The translations under genes and the position numbers were made by a program. A stretch of 64,000 bases of DNA, taken from assembly GCA_965178125.1 (NCBI GenBank), contig OZ237746.1:434001-498000 (forward strand), in the 5' to 3' direction. This stretch comes from Bilabrum cf. latius (Eukaryota; Bigyra: Bicosoecida; Bigyra; Bicosoecida). The notes under the pieces are model-generated. The model was not told the DNA's origin and did no database searches. It worked only from the letters and a program-made list of their open reading frames with translations. Shown one piece after another: positions 32,501-45,439 of this stretch. Numbering within the stretch: the stretch's first letter is position 1; each line of letters begins with the position of its first letter.

Positions 32501-35500
32501 AAGATCCAACCGATGGCAGCCAAGTGGGCGATCACTCGAAGCACCCGGCAGGATGGCAGATCGGGGCTTCACTCTCAGCAGAAGTCTCAGCATGCCAAGC
32601 AGGTCCTCCTCAAGGCATGAGCTCAGGCCATGCCCGAGCCAGGGAACCGCCCATTGGAAGCGAATCTGCCGCGAGTGTCTTGCCAAACCTTGCTGCCGAT
32701 GAGTCGGAGCCAGGCCAACCGCCTAACAAGAAATCAAGGGTAGCAGCAACTGAGTCAAATGCTGTGCCAAGCCACCCTGACGTTTGGGACACCGAGAAGC
32801 CACCCGTCCCACCGGTTTGTACGCCCGCCATCGTCTCACCCTATGCCGCTGAGCTGCAGCTAAGGAGGGCAATGGCTCGCACAGGCCGGAAGAACTAGCT
32901 GTTGCGCCAAGCAGTCTCGGATGGAGGTGCTGGTGCAGCCTTTACAGCAGCAACGATCGAGTCTTAGCTTCCCGGTGTAGGGGAAGCTGCAGCGACGGCG
33001 CAACTCCTCTCCATGGGCAGGGCCAAAGAGGCCCTACGGTACATCACCAAGTCCCACAGCGTGCTCTCGGGTATCCCGCTTGGGATGTCCGCATCGGCCG
33101 CTGCTGCGCCAGATCCAGGTACTTCTGCTGGTGGTCTTTTCTCTCCTCTACGGCGGGCAATTCGGGCTGCAGTGAGCCAAAGCAACGCCGCCATATCATT
33201 GGATGGGTAGTCTGGAGCTGTGGCAGAATCAATCGGCAGCACGGGCACCGGCGCGTCATCCCCAGGAAACGTCGCCGATGCTACCGATCATATCGGCGAC
33301 CAGCTGTGCGAGGACAGGGTCTACGACCGCCACGATGACATTGCAGTCATGTAGAGCGTCTCGTAGTGGAGGTACTAGATGTCCTAGTACGCGGGGACGG
33401 GTGAACCGTCTGTCTCGGTCGAGCAGCACGCCGCCGCTGCCCTCACGTCCTCGAATCCATCGTCCTCGCCCATTGCGGCCGACTCACCCAAAGCCCGATC
33501 TGGCTCCGGCCCAAAGGCAGGCCCGCGTCTGTCTCAAGATAGTTCTGGGAGTTCCCAGTAGACTGGGTCGGGATCTGAGTTCCGGTCCAAGCCAGATCCT
33601 ATGGTCTAGCTCCACTAGCAGGCAGCTGCAGGGCTGCCCCCTGCACCCTTCTTGCCCGGTCCACAGGGCCAGGCAGCGCTGTAGTGGGCTTCGTGTGCCC
33701 TAGCAGAGCAGGCCAACGCCGTGCTATCGGGAAACCAGGCTTCAGGGTTAGTTGCCCGTGCAGGACATGGGCAAAGCGGTAAGTCAAAAGTCGCCCAGCC
33801 CGTCGGACTGCTTCCTCGCCTAGCCGCAGAGCGGGTGGTGAGCAGCAGCACGATACATGCTCATCATTTCGGCTCTGCTGTTCCTCATGACGCTGTTGCG
33901 AGTGCGTTTGAGGCCGCCCTCGGGTCACCTTCCATAGCCGGAGTGCTTCCCTCTGAAGGGGCCCTGCAGGCACCCCCTGTGAACAACGGCGACTCTATCG
34001 CTGCCAGGTCGGAGCACCACCGTTCAATGCGACTAGACACTTCATCTCCGCTGTTCCCTCGCCCGGGAAGCTGGTTTCTCGTGGCTCTGGAGGACGGCTC
34101 GCTGGTGTCACCAGGGTGGCGTGGTTGGGATCTGGGCGTGCCTTACCCGCCGCGCTCTTCGGGGCAGCCGGCGAGGGGCCCACGTGCCGTTGCTCTGGTT
34201 ACTGGTTGGATGTGCGACGCTTGCGTGCGATGTGGTGCGTGCGGTGGGCGTGTGAACGGCGAGGCCTAGGCCGAAGACTTTGAGATGGAAGAGGGGAGCG
34301 AGGACCGCGTGGGCGAACCGGGTATGGAGGACGTAGTTGAGCGTGAAGCGGTTTTGCACGCCGCTGATTCTACGGGAGTGTCGAGTACTACGAGTGCCAC
34401 GAGTGACGAAGATACGGACGGCGGCAAAATCATAGACATCTCATCATAGTTCGGCAGCCAGGACACCAGTGGCGTGGTTGGTGGCCGGGTGGCCAGCTCA
34501 GGTGCAGGGTCTGGAGGCTCGGCTGGTCCCCTCCCCGAGAGGCAGGGTCAAGATTTAGTGCGACGCTCAGGTTCGACAGCAAGTTCTGGCGCGGAGCCCA
34601 ACGGTGCGCTTGAATCAAGCCCTGCTGCTGCAGCAGATGCCAAGGTTGCGGGACACGCAGGACAGGTGCCAATGCAGGCAGACAGCAGTAGTGTCATTGA
34701 TTTGCTTACCCAGAGCTCCAGTGCTAGCTCTATGCTGGACGGCAGCACGGGAATGACAAACGCCCTGGGTGAATCAGGCATACAAGACGTCTCATCGCAG
34801 CAAAGCATGCAGCAAACAGGCCTCGAAGATGGCAGAGCTGCTGCAGCAGCGCAGAGCGATTTCGACTCCAAGGCAGCGGAAGAACGAAGACGGAAGGACC
34901 GAAAAGAGAAGTTTTTGCACGACAAAGTGAAGGCAGCAACCGCTATCAGCCGTGCCCAGCTTGGCGGAGCTCGCGCTTCTGTGCCCCTGTGGCAGTTCGC
35001 CATTCATTTCCCGCCGGTCACCCGAGCACCACCGACTGGAGCTGCAGACTCTGGCGAGGGGCAGGACTGGGGCTACGTGGACTTTGAAGAAGAGGAGGAG
35101 ACCCCTATCGACTTGACTGTAGCGCAGTCAGGGCACACATCAGTTACTCCGGAGGCGCTAAAATCGTCCCACATTGCTATGGTGCTAGCCTCGGCTGGCG
35201 GAAACCTCGGTCGACGCATGCGCTAGCTGCTGGCGAGTGGGGCGTCCCCCCGACTCGCAGGTGCCGCTGTGGTGTGGGCGGGCAAGCTGAGGCCTTCTGT
35301 GCAGGGTGGGGGCAGCGAGGCTGAGGCGGCTCTTAGGGCTTGCGCCCAGGTCTGGAACAGGACCATCATGCCGGACCCCAACGAATTCGAAAAGGCATCC
35401 GAAGCCATGGCGGCTTACTCCATTCAGCAGCTCACGCAAGCATGGGAGCTGCTGGTGCACCCGTTGTCTGCCGGGCAGGAACCGCTGCCTGACATGCGAG

Positions 35501-38500
35501 AGCTTGCGGCACGGGCCTGCCAGATCCTTGAAGTGGACCCAGGTGACAAGCTAGCGCTCGCTCCGTGGAAGATGCCGCCTCCGCCCAAGGGTAGGGCTGT
35601 GACGCAGTCCAAGGAGCTCACCGCAGAGATAGCGCTCAGCATTCTGAATACGGCTGCTGCTGGTCGGGCTGCAGGTGCGATGGTAATGGGGCTGCTGGCA
35701 GCGTGGAACCAGAGCCAGTCAAAGCACGACAGGGTTGTGCGCGCGGCAAGCCTGGTGGGATTTCTGCGGGGCGGAATACGAGGACTGTATCGTTTGGAGA
35801 AGGCGCACTCATCAGGCTTGCACGAACTGCTGGTTCCTAGCATACCACAAAAGACATCGGGCAGTGCCTCATCCAAATCCTCGAGCAAAGGCAAAAAGGG
35901 CAGCAACAGCAAGGGAAAGAAGGCCTCACTTAGCAGCGCAGCATCAGCGCTGCTTCAAGGCAATTTCGGAGAGAACACATGGTCAAGTAGGGCCCAAGAT
36001 GCTCGTAGGACGCATGTACTGAATGCCATTAGCTCATGTGTCCGCTCCCGGGAGGCACGCAAAGCTCACAAAATGGTCGAAACTGGAACTGTGGCGTCCG
36101 CGTACGTGCCGTCTGGTTACATGCTGTGGGCAAGGCGGTGCGGAGCGAGTGTAATAGGTGACAATCACGAACTGGGATCTCACTGCGCTGGGTCGTGGGC
36201 GGCCTCATGGGGAACAGCTAGCGCCCTCGAGACGGCTGACCTGAAGGACGCGCTGAAGGCACCCCACCGAAGCGTGGGAGAACAGCTTGCATTTGCTGCA
36301 AGGCTTGCTAGCTGTCAAGCATCCGTAGACGCAAAGAATCATGTAGCTCTAGTATCTGACGGCCAGGGATAGTCGACTTGCAGCTTTGGATCTCATGCAG
36401 AATCTGGGCTAGGGTCACGAGCCGACCCCGCCGGATTCCTGGCAGCAGCATCCACCGCGCCCACGCTAACACCTTGGTTGGCTGGAGGCAGTTCTCCACA
36501 GCCCATCGTGTGCGCGGTTGCTGGCAGTAGTGACAGCTCTGAACCGAGGGGGAGCGCATCGGCGTCCCCTGGTAAGGCCAAGCGTCGCGATTACCACCGG
36601 CGCGATGACGACTTGTCTTGGTGGGAGCCTTCGTTTGTGGTAGTCCTCGGCGCAGCGCAGTACGAGCCGGAGTCTGTGGCGCCACAAGTAACTGCAGCTG
36701 CAAAATCATCTGCAGATCCCGCAGTGCTGCAGTAGCTGGCTGGGGGCCAGTATCTATAGCCAATGTCTGCCCCAGCTGGCGTGCTGTCTACCCGCCCGCA
36801 CGCATCATCGATGCCTAGGTGTGTCGGTGCATGCGAGTCTTGCATGCCTAAATTAGCCAGCGGGGACTTCTGTCCCTTGTCTCTTTAGACGTTTGATGCC
36901 ACTACGATCGGGATGATCCAGTGCGACACGTGCGACAGCTGGTTGTACGCAGGCGCAAACGGCATGTCGGAGGAAGAGACTAGCTTGTTTCTCAAGGGAG
37001 TGCACCCTGCGTCCGGCTCTGCGTTCGTTTGCTCGCCATGCCGCGCCGCATTGATGGCCAAGAGCATTCAGCTTGTTCTAGCCGCCGATAAGGCCGGCGC
37101 CTTCCATCTTCCGATCGACGAGGACGTTGCGCCGGGCTACTTGCGGGTGGTCAGGCGCCCGATGGACCTGTCGACGATCGCCGCTGGGTTCGCATCTGGA
37201 TCGTATGTAGGGATTTGGGGCCCACAGCGGCTGAGGCAGGACGTTGAACAGGTGTTTGTGAACGCAATGGTGTTCAATGAAGCCGGTGACACGCTGTGGA
37301 AAGACGCTGCCAGACTGCTGGCTGCCTCAGCGCACGTGTTCGATCGCTGGCTTCCGTGGACGCACGTCAGCCGCGACACGTTGAAGCAGTGCTCGCCCAG
37401 GATAAACGCAGCAGTGCGCGGCAAGCTGTTCTCGCCGAACTATCCGCTGTCATCGCAAAGCAAGCGCAATTTACAACCGGCCAGCGCTGCCCAGGGGCTG
37501 GCGCAGGACCGTCGCGTGGGGCTGTACAAGCTCGCTAGCTGCCTACCCGGCGCCCAGTACATAGCTGGCAGGAGGTTAGCAGTGCTGTGGCAGCACGAGC
37601 CGCCCATGAGCATGTCAAAAGCGGAAGCAGATGCAGAAGAGGAGACGCTCCTGCTCATCAAGCAGAGAGAGGAGGAAGAGATGGAGGCGGAAGCGAAGCG
37701 GCTGGAAGCTGAGGCGCAGGCCGCCATGGTAGACGACGGCGATGACCTGGACGAATCTCTGCTTGGAGGTAGTGATACTGGGGGCACGAATGAGAAGGGC
37801 TCGGGCATGAGGCGTTCCGCTGCATCGAGTGGCTTGGCGGGCCACGATGCATACGACGATGAGGGCCCAGCAGGGGATGGTGTGGTCATGGTGGCCGGCG
37901 CAACTTCCGAAGCGGGTATTCGTGGTCAAGGCGCCCTGAAGAGCGGTGCCAGGCTGATATCAGTCCCAACCGTGTTCGGACAGCACGTGCGTGCGCGTGC
38001 AGAGGTTCTTGATTCTTGTACAAGCGTGGTGCCGGCCGCAGCAGCCCCGTGGCTGGCAGGCATCGACATGTGTGCGAGATGCGGATCTTTGGGCGACAGA
38101 CAGGATCTGGTGTGCTGTGCGCAATGCGGCCAGTCTGCCCATCTCGCCTGCCTCAAGGGCGATGAGGAGTCTTTTTTCCAAAGATTGAAGCGTACCAAGA
38201 GCCAATCCAGTGGGCGAACTGGAGCGGAGCTGGTAGTGTTTGACACCGTCTCGAAGCATGCATTAGGTGCCGAGCAGAAGGGCGTATTCGGTACAGCACA
38301 GCGCGAGGATGGTACGCTGGACGCGGAGGTGGACGAGGTTGAAGACGATAGTCGCGTGGATCAGGGACCCACGAAGCATCTGCTAGACGCTTCATGGAAT
38401 AGCTTCGCGCCGACCGGCCGTGCAAGCCCCGCTGGCGCCTGGCGTTGTGTTCTAGATGACGATTTCTACAGCGCACCGCCGTCGACCAAATCTGATGATG

Positions 38501-41500
38501 CTACTGGGGAGGACGAGGAACGTCCTGGCCCCGGCTATCCGCCTAGCTTTGACCAGCTCGCCAGCCCGCTGCTGGCTCCTGGCGCCCAGACCATGCTGGC
38601 TCAGACCGGTCTGTCGGCTGACGGCGCAGCTGCGAAAGGCAACCAGACTGGTGGCACTAGCGGTAGCGGTGGCCCGCCGACCCCTTTGGAATGGCCTTCC
38701 AAAGAAGACTGGCTGCACTGGGCATCTGTTCGGAAGCAGGCAGCATCGAGGTGCTGCATCGTCTGGACGTGCGGAGATTGCCGCAATCGAGAATGCGAGC
38801 CGTTGGCTGGTCTCTTGCGACGCGACGAGGCGCCCCCCTTGAGAATTGGCGAATCGGTGCTGCTGTACCCCCCGGCAAAGGCGCGAGAAAGCGCAATGAT
38901 CTGGGTGGACCAGGTCATCGCAGTGACATCGCCTACTAACGCAGTGTCAGGCTAGGAGGATTCTGCTGCACCCTCGCAGTCTTCACCGACAGAGCCGCAT
39001 TTCGGGTTTTTAGATGGCGTATTGCAGGGACCCAAAACAATGCAGATTGCAGCGCAGTAGTCTGCGGCTGCTCTTGTCCAGACGAGCGCATCAAGCGCAC
39101 CTCCAGTGCCGGTGCCGGCGGCCGAAGACGCAGACCGGTTCAAGGCGGAAGCGATGTGTTCCGCTGCGGCTCATTTTGTGTAGGGGATAGAACAAGGGGC
39201 ATTAGAAGTGCAACTGAGCGCCCAGGCGCACGAAGGCGCAGCTGCGGTAACATCTCCGGCCGTGCAGGCCGTTTGCCCGCTCACTCGGGAGCAGCGGGTG
39301 ATCGCTGTCCGATGGGCCGTGCAATGCGTGAGGGCCGTGGCATGGGTGCTGGGAACCTCCAGCCAGAGGAAGGGTCTATCGACAATCATACCGTATCCTA
39401 GTGGCGCCATAGCGGCGAACCAATCCACGATTGCAAGCGTGTCTTCTTCCTCCTCGTCAGCTTTAGCTGCCAACGGTGTGTCGGGCGCACAATCTCCTGC
39501 TGCTGCGGGCCACGTGCTGTCCATGGAAGTGTGGACTGGTACGCCCAGTCTCGCATTTCCCGCCATGCAGGCATGTGCGCCGGTCAATGCCCCGGCTCTC
39601 GGCACTCGACTGACCTTCACTCCTGCTTCCCTGCAGGGGTGGTCTCAGATCGAGCCTGCTGCGAGACGTATTGCCGGATCCTTCGTTCGAACTGTCCTGT
39701 CTCTGGACCACAAGTCGTCAACTGCGGCGGCGCTGTGGGCCACCAGTGCTCAAATGTCGGCTGGAGATGTGCCTGTTGATGTTGGCTCCATCCCCGCCGT
39801 TGTGGCTGGCCGACACGCTGAGCAGCTCTTTGCCGGTGGCGTGCCCTCGATGGAGACTGCCAGGCGGGCTGTCATATCCGCCTCTGTTCTCCGCCGGGCG
39901 GCTGCAGAGCAGATGGTGGGTGCGCTACGAAATGGGCAGCAGACGCGCAGGTAGTACATCGCCAGGCATGGGATCACCTTCGGGCAAGGTCACGTCGTTA
40001 ACCCTGACCTGGTGACAGTTGTGGACCAGGCGGCTGTGGCTGCGATACGGGGGGAATACCCCTTTCACAGTGACGTGCTGCAGCAAGCAGTCGCCTGGAA
40101 CGCAGATCTTGGGCATGCCACTGCACTCCAGATCGTAAGGACCCAGGCAGACCGATAGCTGGCCTCGGTTCCTACGGGACATCAGGCTGAACGGGCTTCT
40201 GGTCGCGACGATGCTTACTGGCGGGAACTGGCAGCCGCTGCGCGGAAAGCCAGGGCCAGCGCAGCAACTAGACCCCATGCCAACGCAAAGGCTGTGCGCA
40301 GCACCAACAAGCACGATATCGCGCAGGACGCGCTGAAGCTGCTGCCGTAGTTTGTCCCGGTGCCCCTGAGGCAGGTGGTGCAGGCACTCCCCGAGGGCGA
40401 CGAGATCGAGTCTCACGAGGCCCAGCCGTGGGATGCCGATTGCTCGCTAGCCGAAATGTGCGAGTCTGGGTGGCTAGCACAGCACCGGGATAATTCGCTG
40501 ACGGAGGGCCTGGACAAAGCCATTCCAATCACGGCATCCGGGCGGCTGGTGCAGAAAGGTCTCGGGGTGGCACAGCTGCCGAATCTTCTGCCTCCTGCAA
40601 GCCGTGCGGAGGAGACCGCGCTGGTGAACTGGTACTGCAACGTTATGGCGCAGCGGATGGGTTATGCCAAATCCATGCAACGGCCACCCCATGACGGATC
40701 CGATTCGCAGGCCGCCGTTGATGCTGCTGGACGAGACAACGACACCGGGTCACGTCAGGCCTCCCTGGTACTGCGGGGAGACCCCTGGCAGCACCCGCCG
40801 AAATACGTGCTAGAGAAAGCAATCCGCTGGCTGGGAAGAGCCAGCGATCTGGATGGATCTGACTCGAATGAGAGCGCAGTTTCGGCCAGTTTCACCGTAC
40901 GCATCGATAGCGATCGCGCTGCTGCTGTCGCGCATCACCTGGAGCGACGGATGGACAGCGCATGGCAAACACGAGGGGAGGAAGCCGACTCTGGAGCGGC
41001 ACAGTCAACCGGGTCCTCTGCGGGAATTGCGGGCTGCAGACTGCCTTCGGCTTGGGTGGGCGACATGGGGCCGCCACAGGCGCAGGCAGCCGACACGTCG
41101 GCCAGTGCGGCAGGGAGCAGGCCAAGGTCGGAGCGAGGGGGGAGGAAACGGGGCGCGGGGGCGTCAGCCAGCGCGTCTGTAAGTGGTCACAAGACTGATG
41201 ATACGGCTAGCTTATCCACCCTGATCCGCAGCGTGGCCCGCGCTGAATCCCAAGCGGAGGATGAGGTGGAGGTGGATCCTCGGTCGCAGTTTGAGACGTC
41301 TGCTTCGGACGCTGTTGTCAAGCTGCCAATGCTAGAAGACTTTGATTTTGGCTTGGGTGACGATTCAAGCGCTGCCACCGGCCATTCGGGTGACAACGGC
41401 GCGTGGTCCTCGGCGTCCGGCACGGGCGAGTCGCCGTCTTCAGCACCAGTGAGCCATGCAATGAGCGATGATGCCGAGGCAGAATCCCCATATGCAGGCA

Positions 41501-43644
41501 TCATGGGCGGTGCAGCAGCTGCGCTTGATGCAGCAGGCAGTGCAGAATTTGCAGCGGAGCCAGAGCTGCTGGCGAGCCGCGAATCGTGGGTGCGGACAGG
41601 CAACACCACGGTTGTCAACACCGGCGTCCCTACCCTGGCCCTCGTATCCCCGAGGCAAAACTTCACAGAGCGTAAGGACAGGTTCGCGTTCGTGCCTGAC
41701 GGATACCTCGCATTCGCCATATTTTGGTCGCATTTAGACGGTGGCAGGCGGGGACTGTACAGGATGACTGTGCGCACTGAGGCGGTGGGACACGCACGAG
41801 GTGCAGTGACCCCACGACGGGCAATCTTTGCCATAGACAGCGAATCCAGAGATGAATCCGACCACCCTATGATCAGCGTGCAGGCAGGCTGTCCCATAGG
41901 GGCGACCACGGAGCTTGTCCTCGCCCTGCGCCGCCTGAGCACAAAGCAGAGCGCAGTGCTGGGCGTGCCGCCACCGCCGTTGCCGTGGATGGCAGATGCA
42001 TCACTGCTTGCTATTGGCACGTATTTGGAGCCGATCTTGCTTCAAAATGCGCTGACGGATGACCCGGACAGCGGCAATGGCAAGTCGCCGCGCAGCCGCA
42101 GCCCAAGCAAGCGGCAGCGCAGCCCGAGCAAGCGTGCAGCGAGGCACGGAGGCGACGCGTCGCGGTCCTCGGAGTAGGGCTCCAATCCAGTCTTGGCTGC
42201 CGGGCTCTGGAACTTGGGGCAGGTGTCGGGCACGCTCCGGGCCACTGCGTGCCGGCTCCACCGGATGGCTGATGCTTCTGACTCCGAATGGTTCGCAGGG
42301 TTTGACCTGATGGGCCTTCTTCGCTCTGCCGCCCTTGCAGATTTCCGCAGGCACGCCAGATACATCATGGGTGCGCCGCAGGAGCAGGGACAGGAGGTGG
42401 CGGAACGGCCACCCCCCTGGAAGGTGGTCACAGCAGACGATGCGCATGCGGTAGGGCTCGACCACCTCGCCGCCGAGATCCGCATCTGTGAAGCCGGCCG
42501 TCTCGCCGCCACCATACCCTCCAGCAGAGGCACGAAGAAGAAGCGCAGACGATCGACAAAGCAGGAGGAAGTATCCAGCAGAACCAAGGCAGATCTCATT
42601 TCAAAGATTAGGGACATGAAGCGGGACTCTGCCATTCAAACGCTGTAGGACTTGGCAAGTGGAACGGGTGCATTCGCAAGGAGTGCTGCTTCAGGCCCGG
42701 CATCAGGCGCAGGAGCTTCGTTTTCATCGTCGGCCACATCCAAAAACGGACCGGCCACATCGCTGCAATTGTCCTCGTCGTCCTCAGCAGCGAGTGCATC
42801 TGCTGGCGAGCCTCCCACCCCTGGTGACGCCGGCCTGAAGCGCAAGGCCAACTCCCACACCGTCCGCGCCCTCTACCTCAAGATGCTGGCCGAGCCACTT
42901 GAGGACAGAGTCAGGGCGCTCAGATCTGCCATTCATGGGTACGGGCTCTTCGCAGCGCGCGACCTCCGGAAGGGCGAGTTTGTGTGCGAGTATACCGGCG
43001 AAGTGCTCCGCCAACCCCTTGCAGACGTGCGAGAGAGGCTGTACGAGCGTGCTTCACTGGGGGGAGACTGCTACCTGTTCCGTCTGGATGACGACTACAT
43101 CGTGGATGCAACCATGAGAGGCAGCGTGGCGCGGTTTATTAACCACAGCGGTGACCCGAACTGCGATAGCAGGATCGTGCAGCTGCCCACCCAGGTCCCG
43201 GTCTCTCTGTAGGGCGTGCTGCAAGTGCCGATCCGGGGGCCGGGAGCACAGGGACTGGCTGATGCTGGCGTGGGGGTTCTTGCGAAAGAGAGGGTTTCTC
43301 AGGATGAAGCTCTGCTGGGCAGTGCTGTCGATGTGAGCCGCGGGCGCGGGAAATCTGGGGGAGTGTCACCATCTTCGGAAGCGGCGGGAGGTGTGGTGGA
43401 GGGTGGCACAGCTGGTGCGTTGGGCAGCGCATTCGGCCCCGGGGACTCTGGCGGCGCGTTTCAGAGCAAAAAGATCGTGATCGTGGCGCTAAGGGACATC
43501 AAGAGGGGTGAGGAAGTAACGTACGATTACAAATTTCCGTTCTTTTTCACGAGGCAGGCCCAAGAGGCCGTGGCTGCGGTGGAGCAGGAAGTGGCAGAAA
43601 GGGCCATTGAGCGAAAGTTGCTGATTGATGAGGGGTGCACTTGA
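29584..43644 (+). CDS. KMT2/trithorax-like histone lysine methyltransferase
   Basis: A single frame of 4,686 codons with about 37 TAG, no TAA or TGA, stops at TGA 43642. Order of domains: a long Ser/Ala/Gly-rich N-terminal half; a degenerate PHD finger at about 2415-2492 (MIQCDTCDSWLY, FVCSPC); a bromodomain at about 2496-2596 (FHLPIDE, RRPMDLSTI, NAMVFNEAGD); a second PHD starting about 2829 (CARCGSLGDRQDLVCCAQC, then WTCGDC near 3064, split by about 195 residues); an FYRN module at about 4038 (PDGYLAFAIFWSHLDGGRRG); FYRC-like sequence to about 4255; and a SET domain at 4429-4653 (GYGLFAARDLRKGE, CEYTGEV, ARFINHSGDPNC, EEVTYDYKF) with an internal insert of about 75 residues. This architecture is that of MLL/trithorax H3K4 methyltransferases, which act in the COMPASS complex. 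No post-SET CxCxxxxC follows. Start is the first in-frame ATG; an upstream exon is possible. Confidence 0.88.
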
Positions 43645-43804
43645 CTGATCGATCTAGGTATTTGCGAGTGGCTTTTTCCTGCCGGAAGATGCCGCTTGGA
43701 TGCTCCTGCTGCTTGTTGCCGATTTTAGGTAAGGTGCACAAAACGGTATCTGTGGTCCATGTGCAACCCTCGGCAGCTTCGCATATCTCGACGTTCAAGC
43801 AGCA

Positions 43805-45110
43805 ATGGCGGCCGTTGCAGGAGGAGGTTCTAAATCTACTGGTGTTGCTACGAGTGATAAGGAAATTGGCGAGGTTCCGAAGGAGATTCTCGATATGACA
43901 AGGTGGGCACTCCCGAATTGTTGTGCCTCCAGGTGCATTTGTATTGTCCTGATTTGTCCAAGCCGTTCCAGGCACCGTGCGCCTCGCACTTTCGAGAATA
44001 AAACTACTTCTGTATGCACACTCGCAGCGCATCATACTACCAAGACAGCTACTCGCACTTCGGGTGAGTTGAAGAAGAGACGAAAGTGCAAGTACCGCCT
44101 CGGCGCACCAATGGACGGGCGCACGATACTTCTGGTTCCGTTTTTATCTTAAAACCTATTTCAAGTGCAGTATTCACGAGGAGATGCTTAAGGATGAAGT
44201 CCGCACCAGAAGCTACATGGATTCGATCGTTAAGAACAAGCACTTGTTCAAAGATAAGATTGTCCTCGACGTAGGCTGCGGCACCGGCATTTTGAGCATG
44301 TTTTGCGCTAAGGCAGGCGCCAAAAAAGTGATTGGAGTGGACTTCAGTGCCATCATTGAGCAGGCCCGCGAGATCGTGAAGATCAACGGGCTCTCGGACG
44401 TAGTCACCCTTGTGCGCGGCAAGGTCGAGGAGATCGAGCTGCCCGACGGTATCGAAAAGGTTGATATTATTGTTAGCGAATGGATGGGCTACTGCCTGCT
44501 CTACGAATCCATGCTCGACACGGTGCTTGTGGCGAGAGACAAGTGGCTGGCAGAGGACGGGATGCTCTTCCCCGACAAGGCCACCATGCACGTAGAGGCA
44601 ATCGAGGACGCCGAGTACATGGCGGAGAAAATCGATTTCTGGAACTCGGTGTACGGCTTTGACATGTCACCGATCAGGAAGCTGGCCATGCTGGAGCCCC
44701 TGGTGGACACTGTGGACGAGGGCCAGGTCATCTCGGACACGTGCGACATCCTCGAGCTCGACATCGCCAAGGTGAAGAAGGAGGACCTGGCCTTCAAGGT
44801 GCCTTTCGAGGTGACCTTCAAGAGAGATGACTACTGCCACGCTGTGGTGTGCCACTTTGACATCGTGTTCGGGCACTGCCACAAGCCCGTTGTGTTCTCC
44901 ACCGGTCCCCACGCCGAGTACACACACTGGAAGCAGACGGTGTTCTACCTCAAGAAGAGCCTGGTGGTCAAGGCGGGGGAGAAGCTCAGGGGAACCTTCG
45001 ATTGCAGACCCAACGACAAGAACCACCGCGATCTTGACGTGACGATGACGTACGAGTTCAAGGGCGAGCTGGGAGAGGCCAGCTTCGAGCAGGAGTACCG
45101 CCTGCGTTGA
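43805..45110 (+). CDS. PRMT1: protein arginine N-methyltransferase 1
   Basis: Three exons: 43805-43902, 44028-44063 (36 bp) and 44171-45110, joined by introns of 125 and 107 bp (donors GTGGGC and GTGAGT, both ending in AG). The phases join to ...DMTSASYYQDSYSHFGIHEEM and the sum is exactly 358 codons, 357 aa, close to the family's usual 350-370. Motifs: VLDVGCGTGILSMFCAKAG (SAM-binding motif I), SEWMGYCLLYESML (double-E loop with both catalytic Glu), and THW near residue 297. It is a type I enzyme making asymmetric dimethylarginine on histone H4R3 and RNA-binding proteins. It contains no TAG at all, unlike its neighbours. It follows the KMT2-like gene by 160 bp on the same strand. Confidence 0.97.
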
Positions 45111-45439
45111 AGGTGTCTTACAGTTGCCAAACATTATTTTTCCGGTTGCGTGCTGCAGCCAAACTCATTTCAAATTGATGCATTGAATTTCGAGAGTGAG
45201 AAGCAAGATTGTGCCAGTGGTCGGCATTGCGGCGCGTGTCGTCGCAACTTGATGAATGCCGGCAAGCTCTTCGTCGGCAACACCAGCAGCATTCGCACAA
45301 CTTCGACAAATAGCACGAAAGGCGTTTCTTCAAAAGCACCAATTGCTCGTATCGTATCGTGCTCTGGCTGACACCTCGAGTGCACAGATCGAATTTTCGT
45401 GACTGCTCGAGTTCCTGAACGTAGTGCTTCAGGCTCTCC
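45111..45439. other. intergenic between PRMT1 and HK2
   Basis: No gene is supported in this 329-bp interval. It should hold the PRMT1 3' UTR and the HK2 promoter. Confidence 0.4.

Noticed and set aside
36877-36890. Splice acceptor CCCTTGTCTCTTTAG inside the first PHD of the KMT2-like gene
   Set aside because: It resembles an acceptor, but the frame is continuous upstream and no matching donor with consistent phase was evident; the TAG is simply read as Gln.
29584-43644. Treating the TAG-split frames as many small genes or as one decaying pseudogene
   Set aside because: No TAA, TGA or frameshift occurs over more than 4,600 codons, domain order is that of one known family, and decay would not create TAG only.
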